In this document: positions 55,436-64,000 of the stretch, one piece after another
Layout: each line of letters begins with the position of its first letter
How positions within the stretch are numbered: the first letter of the stretch is position 1
The notes under the pieces: model-generated
Seen by the model: only the letters and a program-made list of their open reading frames with translations
The model's database searches: none
What the model was told of the DNA's origin: nothing
Position numbers and translations under genes: made by a program
From: Polyodon spathula
Lineage: Eukaryota; Chordata; Actinopteri; Acipenseriformes; Polyodontidae
Length of the DNA: 64,000 bases
NCBI RefSeq assembly: GCF_017654505.1
Contig: NC_054540.1
Span: 41,790,554 to 41,854,553, forward strand
Direction: 5' to 3'

Positions 55436-55999
55436 TGTGGCAGGAAACAGCGTTGCGGTTACTCAGACCAGAAGTGCAGTGGCGCATGCGCCATTTAATT
55501 AAAGAACAAAAATAAACACTTGCTCACAGAGCAAAAATAAAAGGTTTAAAATAAAACAAATCTCAAACACAAATATAAACACTAAGTTCAGGCTGAGCAG
55601 CTGCCTTCACTGATCCTTATTTCTTTTTAACTATCTCTCTCGCCTCTCGCTGTCCCGTTCACCACTTCTGAACACCCACACCTCGAACATGGAGAGCTGC
55701 AGGCTTTTTATACAGGTGACCATCTCCCGATTAGCAACAAATTATTCACTTAATTCGGGAGACGGCCACCTTCTGTACGGGTTTTAATTATTAACGTGGA
55801 TGGGCTTCCCATCCACGCTGTAAAACAAAACGCACGGCGGTTTGCCGTCATTTATACCCAAATACATTTTTAAAACAATAACACAAAAATGCACGGCTGC
55901 GCCGTCATACAAAATAATAAACAAATACAAAATAACACGGGCGGAGGGGGAGACCCCGTTCTAAAATAAACACTGTACAGGGCTGCTCGCCCTGTTACA
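55436..55999 (-). repeat. 5' LTR of short LTR retrotransposon
   Basis: 564 bp; plus strand TGTGGCAGGAAACAGCGTTG to CGCCCTGTTACA. Ends pair TGT...ACA. Confidence 0.9.
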
Positions 56000-56004
56000 C
56001 AGGG

Positions 56005-56066
56005 TAACTCCATTTCCTCCTATGGACAAAGTTTTTGTTGCACTTTCCAGAGTTAAGCTTAAGTGT
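56005..56066 (+). pseudogene. PIF1-like helicase pseudogene, right piece
   Basis: Directly after the second CAGGG duplication one frame reads DKVFVALSRVKLKC, the helicase motif VI (QVYVALSRV) expected just downstream of the IHKSQG motif at the left piece. The match ends within about 60 bp. The short palindromic stretch CTTAAGCTTAAG follows. Confidence 0.68.
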
Positions 56067-56884
56067 CCTTAAGCTTAAGCGGTGTCCACCTTATTAACTT
56101 TTTGACCCCACCTGCATTTAGGCACCTCAAACTGTAGTTGCAGAGTACAGTAGGCTCTGAGGGATTTATTGCCCACGGTTGATAAGCTTGAAGGAGACCA
56201 ACACACACAAGGGACACAAGGTAAAAGATTGCGTGCATTTCATTCAACGAGCCATCACTAATGTTCAGGAAAAGCCTCAATCCTCTAAGAGAACACTTGC
56301 ATTTACATCCATTCAGAGGTTTGAGCAACCCCAGTTTCACCTCATGCTATGCAAATATATATACACACACACTAAAGCTAAAACTAAAATATTGTAAGTA
56401 AACAGAAAAATGGAAAAAAACAGCTTGTACAATTTTATACACAGTGTTTTGTTTGACCGTGTTTGAAGATCAGACTCAGTGAGTTTAGGACCTCAAAAAT
56501 GGTCAGGGTTATTTTTGTTTTGTTTTGCTTTACACTGTTAAAGGGACAGGACCCTTGTTGTCTACCATTGTAAATAACAGTGTACTACAGCATTTACATT
56601 AACTTGTAAAAGTTAGATACTATTTTCGTTTGAGATACTATGATTAATTTAGATACCAATATCTGTGTTTGGCTTAATTTACTTTAGATAATCAATATTA
56701 AGTTATAAATGTCTGCCACAACATGTTTCCCGTTCTCAAAACAGAGACCAATTAAACTAGATGTGGATGTTAAACTATGAAACCCTAGTCGCTGCCTCCT
56801 GTTACGCTGGTAGGGTTACAACAAAAATAAACCTGCAAGCAGAAGTATAAAGGGGAGTCTGAGCCTTAGTGCTTTGTGTGTAGA
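56067..56884. other. No recognisable gene
   Basis: AT-rich, short open frames only, with a small TA/CA run at 56356-56372. Confidence 0.5.
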
Positions 56885-57206
56885 TTGTTTCGTGTATGTA
56901 GATACTGCTGGAGTAGTGGGCGTTTCGTATGTGTAGATACTACTGGAGTAGTAGGCGTTTCTTGTGTGTAGATACTGCTGGAGTAGTGGGCGTTTCGTGT
57001 GTGTACATACTGCTGGAGTAGTGGGCGTTTCGTGTGTGTACATACTGCTGGAGTAGTGAATGTTTCTTGGTGTAGATACTGCTGGAGTAGTGAGTGTTTC
57101 TTGGTGTAGATACTGCTGGAGTAGTGAGTGTTTCTTGGTGTAGATACTGCTGGAGTAGTGAGTGTTTCTTGTGTGTACATACCGCTGGAGTAGTGGGGGT
57201 TTCCAA
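56885..57206. repeat. Minisatellite, 34-36-bp unit
   Basis: About nine copies of a unit containing TACTGCTGGAGTAGTG and GTTTCTTG or GTTTCGTGTGTG. The right half has three nearly identical 34-bp units, the left half 36-bp units. Repetitive open frames on the minus strand are a by-product. Confidence 0.92.
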
Positions 57207-58639
57207 GACTTCTCAAGTGGGCAAAATAACCCGGAAGCTGTATTTCTACGTCTAATCAGCTTGAATGAGAATAACAGAATTTATCGAAATCTGTTTATTG
57301 CATTAAAGTATTAAACTGCAGTTTGGGAAGAGATATTTACATGTAAATACAGCATTAAACTGCAGTTTGGGAATAGATATTCTCCATAAACTGCTGGTTA
57401 GGGTCCAAGCTATTTTCGCCTGTTTTTTACTGTTAGATTTGTGCCTGTTTAACTATAAAGGTTACAGGTAAGTGGCATACATGAAATTAATGTGCACACA
57501 CTGGACTTTCATAAAACAAAGTGAAATAGTCTGAGACTCACCCTGTTCAATACAGATAACAAAAACCACAGAAAAAAAACATTATTGTTGGTAAAACTTT
57601 TACCTTGGCCAGCTCAAATCTAAGTGTACAATGAATTGTTTTAACAAATCGGATAATAAATAAAGGAATTATGGCCACATATACAAAAGAGATCATAAAT
57701 GACCAAAAAGAACTAAAGAATTAAAAAATATGCAAAAGGAAAAAAAAAGGCATTCAAATTATTCGTCACAGGGACCCTAATCATGTGGCGCAAGATGGAG
57801 CTATTCAGTGGCTTGAATGAACAACAAGTTGACGACCAGGGCAACCTAACCCTAACAGCTGATGTATCTGATCTGCAATCACGAAAAACAAATTCCCAAT
57901 GGTGCAGGGCTGTCTCCCATAGTGCTGGTGTCATAGGAAATAAGTTGATCGTGCTAGCAAAGTAATGTGAAAATAGGCAAAAGTAAGGCGGGGCAGCAGT
58001 TTGATTAAAGGGGAGGTTCACTTTTTATTTTTATCTGACCGTTTTATTTGCAAGACTGTATGTTGGTGGTTGTTCGTGCCACAGTGTTTTCATATGAATG
58101 TTAAAATGTGTAATCAACGACTCTTTATATGGTAAATTGTTTTAAACCCATGTCTTATGTTTCTATAACATCGTTGTCAATCAGATGTAGTTTATGTATG
58201 ATCACGGAGATTTATTTATATATTACAGTTTTTTACAATTGCTTTGACTCATTTTTCAAAATACAGTTTCAAAGTGCAAAACCTTTAACTCAAAACCCCA
58301 GACTACTCACTCCAGTATCCAAATCCTGTAACCAGAGCAAAATGAAGTCTTTAATTCAAATGTGATAAATAAACGACGCAAAAGCAATTCATAGCACCAA
58401 AACATCAAATAGTTCAACATTTTCATTTTGAGCATAATAACATAAAATAATCCTTAACAAATAATATTGAACACAAAATAATACCAATATATAAACAAAC
58501 ATAAAACATGCATCTTTTGTGTAAATCAAATAAAAAAATGTTATCTAAATCACAGTGAACAAAATTATAACTTACAGTACTGTAAATATACAAAATAAGA
58601 TACAATATGCATTTGGTATGATATTCCACACCATTTCAT
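57207..58639. other. No recognisable gene
   Basis: AT-rich. A 20-bp block TTAAACTGCAGTTTGGGAA is repeated at about 57311 and 57354. Nothing else could be assigned. Confidence 0.5.
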
Positions 58640-59190
58640 CTGTTATCTACTCTCTCTTCAGCATGAGGCCACAGATTTTCATCCACATCACATCTTATGT
58701 CCTCATTAGCCAGGCACCGTGGATAATATCTCTTGGAGTGCCTTATCCACCCCTAGCACTGCTGAGCTGTGATGTCACCACACGCCTCATCCATGGCCTG
58801 GATGAGGGTGGCTTGCTTGGAAGGGTGGGGGTCATACACCTTCCACATCCAGGCTAAAAAAAAAATCCTCATAGGGTTGAGCTGCAAACCACACTCATAC
58901 TACCAATGCAAGAAGGAAATTGACATTGTCCCGACTATGACCAATGTAACTCTAGCCTTTAGATGTATGAGGTGATTTTGCTGAACATCCAAAAATTCAG
59001 CAGTTGGGCTGAATTGTATGGCCATAGCACAGGATTTTGTGCCACAACTCCATTTTGTGATATGGCCACAGACATTGTGATATTCCCGCCATGCTGCCCC
59101 GTTTGACCAGATTGAAGCCTGCTTCGTCAAAATAGAGGAACTCATGGTGGTTGACTCCCACATCCAATTCCACCCTTCTCTGCAAAACAA
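58640..59190 (-). pseudogene. IS630/Tc1-superfamily transposase pseudogene
   Basis: Minus strand: VNHHEFLYFDEAGFNLVKRG with the catalytic-type D-E pair (58997-59185), a damaged middle, then across frames YYQVYDPHPSKQATLIQAMD, EACGDITAQQC-GWIRHSKRY and CDVDENLWPHAEE (58640-58860). From memory this C-terminus, ending with the D-x-DE-x-LWP block, belongs to a fish transposase family of the IS630-Tc1 superfamily that is often annotated as uncharacterised. Several stops and frameshifts; no terminal repeats found. Confidence 0.68.
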
Positions 59191-59495
59191 GATTAATTTA
59201 TGTGATTTACTGTCATTTCACAATTCACAGAACAGTGCTGACAGCCCTCCTACTGTACTGAATCAAAAGAATATGCAGACACACACAATTCTCAGCCACA
59301 GAGCATGTCCCTGTTCATATCATCACTGTAGTACAAGCGAAACTGTACTACTGTACTGTACACTTACCTGAACGTATTCACATCGCAAAGCTTTCACTCT
59401 CTTCTTTAAAAAGGCACCAAATAAATCTGTTTCATAGTTAAACGTTGTAAGTGACTCTGCAACTGATGCATAGTTCACACACCCTAGTCTTGTAT

Positions 59496-59541
59496 CTTCT
59501 AAAGCGCTTTGTGGTGGTGATCCACTGTGAAAGGCGCTATA
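59496..59541 (+). repeat. Fish SINE/LINE 3'-tail remnant
   Basis: TCTAAAGCGCTTTGTGGTGG and GTGAAAGGCGCTATA form a familiar retroposon 3' end. The Tc1 element below is inserted at its terminal TA. Confidence 0.55.
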
Positions 59542-60566
59542 CAGCTCTGGAAAAAATTAAGAGACCACTGCAAAATTATCAGTTTCTCTGGTTTTACTAT
59601 TTATAGGTATGTGTTTGGGTAAAATGAACATTTTTGTTTTATTCTATAAACTACTGACAACATTTCTCCCAAATTCCAAATAAAAATATTGTCATTTAGA
59701 GCATTTATTTGCAGAAAATGACAACTGGTCAAAATAACAAAAAAGATGCAGTGTTGTCAGACCTCCAATAATGCAAAGAAAATAAGTTCAGATTCATTTT
59801 TAAACAACACAATACTAATGTTTTAACTTAGGAAGAGTTCAGAAATCAGTATTTGGTGGAATAACCCTGGAAAAAACAATCCTCAGAGTTGGGGAACATT
59901 GTCAGAACAGAGAAGCAAGTTTTCTTCCAGGACAACCTTGTACTTGGCTTAAGTCATGCACCCTTCACAAAGACAAATCTGCCCGATTGCTGATGCACCC
60001 CCAGGTGAGTCTAATTTTCAGCTTTGCCCAACACCTGGTCATTTAATGGTTAGACGGAGACTTGGAGAGGCCTACAAGCCACAGTGTCTCGCACCCACTG
60101 TGAAATGTGGTGGAGGATCGGTGATGATCTGAGGATGCTTCAGCAAGGCTGGAATCGGGCAGCATTGGCATGAATCAAGCCAAGTACAAGGTTGTCCTGG
60201 AAGAAAACTTGCTTCCTTCTGCTCTGACTATGTTCCCCAACTCTGAGGATTGTTTTTTTCAGAAGGACAATGCTCCATGCCACACAGCCAGGTCAATCAA
60301 GGTGTGGATGGAGGACCACCAGGTCAAGACCCTGTCATGGCCAGCCCAATCTCCAGACCTGAACCCCATTGAATACCTCTGGAATGTGATCAAGAGGAAG
60401 ATGGATGGTCACAAGCCATCAAACAAAGCCGAGCTGCTTGAATTTTTGCGCCAGGAGTGGCATAAAGTCGCCCTACATCAATGTGAAAGACTGGTGGAGA
60501 GCATGCCAAGATGCATGAAAGCTGTGCTTGAAAATCAGGGTTATTCCACCAAATATTGATTTCTGT
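59542..60566 (+). mobile_element. Fold-back derivative of a Tc1-like transposon, right end lost
   Basis: Left TIR starts CAGCTCTGGAAAAAATTAAG at 59542 after a TA. The left half (to about 59992) is the reverse complement of the transposon's own 3' half: GGTGGAATAACCC, CAATCCTCAGAGTTGGGGAAC and AAGCAAGTTTTCTTCCAGGA match 60170-60560 inverted. The right half then reads the transposase forward. The right TIR is replaced by LINE J; TTTCTG is shared at the junction. Confidence 0.8.
60170..60559 (+). pseudogene. Tc1-like transposase, C-terminal fragment
   Basis: 129 codons in frame: NQAKYKVVLEENLLPSALTM, FFQKDNAPCHTARSIKVWM (second catalytic Asp), SWPAQSPDLNPIEYLWNVIK with the catalytic Glu, and a C-terminus ending ENQGYSTKY. 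Upstream coding (60001-60169, GRRLGEAYKPQ-like and GGGSVMI) has deletions and a stop. The DNA-binding domain and the first Asp are absent, so there is no activity. Confidence 0.85.
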
Positions 60567-62770
60567 CAACAAAAACTCCTAGGTCTTTTTCATAGATTCC
60601 TTCTCCAATTTCAGTATCTCCCATATGATACTTACAATGTACATTTTTATTTCCTGCGTGCAGTACCTTACACTTTTCTCTATTAAATGTCATTTGCCAT
60701 GTGTCTGCCCAGTTCTGAATCTTGTCTAGATCATTTTGAATGACCTTTGCTGCTGCAACAGTGTTTGCCACCCCTCCTACTTTTGTGTCGTCTGCAAATT
60801 TAACAAGTTTGCTTACTATACCAGAATCTAAATCATTAATGTAGATTAGGAATAGCAGAGGACCTAATACTGATCCCTGTGGTACACCACTGGTTACCAC
60901 ACTCCATTCTGAGGTTTTTCCTCTAATAAGTACTTTCTGTTTTCTACATGTTAACCACTCCCTAATCCATGTATATGTGTTTCCTTGAATCCCAACTGCG
61001 TTCAGTTTGAGAATTAATCTTTTGTGCGGGACTTTGTCAAAAGCTTTCTGGAAATCTAAATAAACCATGTCATATGCTTTGCAATTATCCATTATCGATG
61101 TTGCATCCTCAAAAAAATCAAGCAAGTTAGTTAGGCACGATCTCCCTTTCCTAAAACCATGTTGACTGTCTCCCAGGACCCTGTTACCATATAGGTAATT
61201 TTCCATTTTGGATCTTATTATAGTTTCCATAAGTTTGCATATAATAGAAGTCAGGCTTACTGGTCTGTAGTTACCTGGTTCAGTTTTGTTTCCCTTTTTG
61301 TGGATCGGTATTACGTTTGCAATTTTCCAGTCTGTCGGTACCACCCCTGTGTCAAGAGACTGCTGCATGATCTTGGTTAGCGGTTTGTAAATTACTTCTT
61401 TCATTTCTTTGAGTACTACTGGGAGGATCTCATCCAGCCCAGGGGATTTGTTTATTTTAAGAGCTCCTAGTCCCTTTAACACTTCTGCCTCAGTTATGCT
61501 AAAGTTATTTAAAACTGGATAGGAACTGGATGACATGTGGGGCATGTTGTCAGTATCTTCCTTTGTAAAAACTTGTGAAAAGTAATCATTTAATATATTT
61601 GCTATTTTTTTTTCTTCATCTACGATTTTGCCATTTGTATCTCTTAAACATTTAATCTCCTCTTTGAATGTTCTCTTGCTGTTGTAATATTGGAAAAACA
61701 TTTTGGAATTGGTTTTAGCTCCCTTAGCAATGTTCATTTCTATTTCTCTCTTGGCCTTTCTAACTTCCTTTTTGACTTGCGTTTGCAGTTCCGTGTACTC
61801 TTTTTGCATACTTTCTTTTTGGTAGTTTTTTAATGCTCTATAAAGTGCCTTTTTTCGCTGAATATTTTTTTTTTAATTGATCTATTAAACCATTTTGGCA
61901 ATTTAGTTTTACATTTAGATTTGTCTACTTTAGGGATATAATTGTTTTGTGCCTCTAGTACTACATTTTTGAAGAACAACCATCCTTCTTCTGTGGGTTT
62001 TCTCTATTTTACTCCAATCTACTTCTGTTAGTCTCTGTTTCATACCTTCATAGTTTGCTTTTCTAAAATTGTAAACCTTAGCTTTAGTCATTACTTTTGG
62101 GGTTTTAAAAAACACTTCAAATGAGACCATGTTGTGGTCTGAGTTTGCCAGTGGTTCTCTGACCTCTGTTTTAGTTATTCTGTCTTCGTTATTTGAAAAG
62201 ACTAAATCAAGGCATGCCTCCCCTCTAGTCGGTGCCTTGACAAATTGTGTTAGGAAGCAGTCATTTGTCATTTCCACCATTTCTATTTCATCCTTCGTGC
62301 TACCCACCAGGTTTTCCCATTTTATTTGGGGGAAGTTGAAATCCCCCATTAGTATGGCTTCTTTGTATAACAGATTATTGTGCTCACTGTCTGAATCTGG
62401 CAGTCTATAGCATGCTCCTATTATTATGCCCTTTGAATTTTTGTCCATTATTCTGACCCATATTGATTCGGTTTTATTTTCTTTGTCCAGGTTTAACACC
62501 TGGGCTTCAAGACTGTTTCTTATGTATAGCGCTACCCCTCCTCCTCTTCTGTCCTGCCTGTCTTTCCTATACAGTGTATACCCACAAATATTATATTCGT
62601 CCCCATCACTCTCAGACAACCAAGTTTCAGTAACACCTATCACATCATAGTTACCTGTTAGTGCAGTAGCTTCAAGTTCTAGAATTTTGTTTCTGATACT
62701 TTTAGTCTAGCATTTAGATAAATACATTTAATGGTTGTCTTACCTGAGTTGTTGTTCTTGTTTTGATGCG
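60567..62770 (-). pseudogene. LINE J ORF2 (APE-RT), C-terminus deleted
   Basis: 61930-62643 gives endonuclease blocks (VTETWLSES, GDFNFPQIKWE, NSDHNMVSFEV) with loss of about 20 bases near NNLLYKEAILM. A shift in the T-run at 61862-61872 precedes the 422-codon frame 60541-61809 with QVKKEVRKAKREIEMN, KSPGLDEILP (P to L), YLDFQKAFDKVPHKR, GVPQGS and KFADDTKVGG, which ends at the truncation point after YEKDLGVFVD. Confidence 0.87.
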
Positions 62771-62812
62771 GTCTCCCTTCTGTTTTTTTGTTGATTTCTC
62801 CCCCCTTCCTTT

Positions 62813-63760
62813 CTAGTTTAAATGCTTCTGAACCTGCTCGAGGATCTTTTCTCCAAGTAGACTGGTTCCCTTGTTATTTAAGTGCAGTCCATCCCGTCTA
62901 TACAGATAGTCCTCGTTGTAGAATGTGGTCCAATGATCAAGATAGGTGAAGCCTTCCCGTGTGCACCACATCTTCAGCCATGCGTTTTGATTAATTATTT
63001 CCAGCTGTCCATATGGCCCTTTGCAAGGTGCCGGTAGTATACCAGAAAATACCACAGTTTTGGTTTTCTCTTTTAATTTCCTTCCTAGCTCTCTGAATTT
63101 GTTTTGCAGGGATTTTGGTCTGTCTCTTCCAATGTTGTTTGTACCGATGTGGACGACTACTTCCGGGTCATCTCCTGTTCGTTCTAGGAGCCTGTCCACG
63201 TTCTCAGTGATGTGCTTGACCGAGGCTCCCGGAAGGCAGCACACTGTTGTAGTAAGGGGGTCCAAACTGCGAATTGAACTTGCTGTGTTTCTCAATATGG
63301 AGTCCCCAACAATCATGACCTCCCTTCTTTTTGCTCTCTGGTCACCACTGTCAATGGGGTCCTGGATGTTGTTCCTTTCATTCTCTTGTTGTTGGTTCTG
63401 CTCATCAAAATTCTGAAGTGACTCAAATGTGTTGGTTGTTTTGATTTCTGGTGGTTGTGTTTAACGAAGTTTCTTTTTTTCCCTGCTTCTGCCTACCTGA
63501 ACCCAGTTGTTCTGACCTTCTATCTCCCTGGTGGCTTTCAGTCTGTTAGGGGTGATGCAGACTTCCATGAATTGTGGGTGTACCAGTTCCTGAAGATCCT
63601 GTTGCTGTCTCACTTCTTCCAGCTCCATTTCTAGCATACTTACTAGTTTATGCAAATCCTGGATCGCGCGGCACTTTACGTACACTTGGTTAAGATCTGC
63701 TGGGTTTTCTCGGATTTCCCACATCAAGCAGGTGTCACAGATTATTGGCTTGAAGACCAT
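62813..63760 (-). pseudogene. LINE J ORF1, single nonsense codon
   Basis: Same length and frame (948 bp) as the intact ORF1 at 11441-12388. CDTC and YVKC (first Cys of the second pair changed), coiled coil, linker, then MIVGDSILR, HIGTNNIGRD and DGLHLNNKGTSLLGEKIL. One CAA to TAA change at about 63460 (KKLR-stop-TQPPE) is the only break in the frame. Confidence 0.88.
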
Positions 63761-63779
63761 GTTGAGGGGTTTTTTTTAA

Positions 63780-64000
63780 GTTTAGTTTCTTCTGCAGCCG
63801 TCAACCTGCTTTCAAACTGCTTCTAAACTGCTCTGTACTTTTCCACACCTGTACTTCTCCCACTCGCTGTCGCTGGGAAGACTGCCTCGTTTAACTGCGT
63901 TGTTCTGCTGTGCTGTTGGCTCCTCCCCTCGCCCGTGTCTCAGAACGGCGCTGAATTTTAATCAGCTGCTCCGGGTTTCAGCTTGTTTGTTATAAGAAAA
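63780..64000 (-). promoter_or_regulatory. 5' UTR monomer of LINE J (partial)
   Basis: Same sequence as the monomers at 12440-12806 (TTCTAAACTGCTCTGTACTT, CACTCGCTGTCGCTGGGAAG, GCTCCTCCCCTCGCCCGTG). The rest lies outside the window. Confidence 0.65.

Larger units (their letters stand above)
53214..55999 (-). mobile_element. Complete short LTR retrotransposon, non-autonomous
   Basis: Two LTRs (53214-53833, 55436-55999), a perfect 5-bp target duplication CAGGG (53209-53213 and 56000-56004), a primer-binding site and only 1.6 kb of internal DNA. The interior encodes a zinc-knuckle, proline-rich Gag-like product and no protease, RT, RNase H or integrase. It must borrow enzymes from another element. 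Same family as 34189-34556 and 35355-36585. Confidence 0.88.
60567..64000 (-). mobile_element. LINE J, 3'-truncated, runs off the window
   Basis: Minus-strand copy that lacks the ORF2 C-terminus and tail (cut at GTCAACAAAAACTCC against the Tc1 element) but has most of ORF2, a complete-length ORF1, and 5' UTR from about 63780 to the window end. Loss of a LINE 3' end points to deletion after insertion, not to truncated reverse transcription. Confidence 0.88.

Noticed and set aside
57060..57180. CRISPR-like regularity in the tandem units
   Set aside because: Units are directly adjacent without unique spacers, and the window is clearly eukaryotic.
56816..57216. Overlapping minus-strand frames with repeated LLQQY and TTPAV units
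   Set aside because: Produced by the 34-36-bp minisatellite; unequal unit lengths change frame between units.

Overview
The window reads as vertebrate, most likely ray-finned fish, DNA that consists almost entirely of transposable elements inserted into one another. No host gene with intact exons could be supported. The evidence for fish is the mixture of elements: CR1-like LINEs with an esterase-type ORF1, a Gmr1-like Ty3/gypsy element (the type was described from cod), DIRS and Penelope-like elements, several Tc1 relatives, an IS630-like transposase, a tRNA-derived SINE ending in the fish-type (G)CGTCTGCTAAA tail, and abundant (TA)n, (GA)n and (GT)n tracts. The mixture might suit a non-teleost lineage, but the species cannot be named.

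Layout. 1-1120: 3' part of a multicopy, transposon-like protein gene. 1.9-7.3 kb: LINE A, cut by a solo LTR, lies inside a diverged inverted repeat. 7.7-16.7 kb: a nest in which an old LINE (B, three pieces) was opened twice, once by full-length LINE C (8.4-12.8 kb, intact ORF1) and once by an LTR patch that itself received LINE F. 16.7-19.9 kb: no recognisable gene, ending in microsatellites. 19.95-22.7 kb: LINE G, a fold-back, a Penelope 3' end and a Tc1 remnant. 23.08-28.91 kb: a complete Gmr1-like LTR retrotransposon with 5-bp target duplications and integrase upstream of reverse transcriptase. 29.0-31.9 kb: a DIRS-like element. 34.2-36.6 kb: copies of a second LTR family with a proline-rich, zinc-knuckle Gag. 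36.6-40.85 kb: a Penelope-like element with GIY-YIG endonuclease and a hammerhead-like motif. 41-49 kb: transposon ends, LINE H, a SINE, a 5S-like fragment and an unnamed repeat pair. 49.2-52.0 kb: LINE I. 52.76-56.07 kb: a PIF1-like helicase pseudogene split by a complete short LTR element with CAGGG target duplications. 56.9-57.2 kb: a minisatellite. 58.6-64.0 kb: IS630-like remnant, fold-back Tc1 and LINE J, which runs off the window.

How the parts relate. All LINE pieces belong to one family or very close subfamilies with a (TTATGTTC)n-type tail. ORF1 carries an N-terminal CxxC pair, a coiled coil and an SGNH-esterase domain; ORF2 is APE endonuclease plus reverse transcriptase. The 5' UTR is built of tandem monomers of about 275-290 bp. 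Relative ages can be read from the nesting: LINE B is older than the LTR patch, which is older than LINE F; LINE B is older than LINE C; the helicase pseudogene is older than the short LTR element. C and F are nearly identical over 1.2 kb, so this LINE family was active recently. Identity statements are visual estimates, since nothing was computed.
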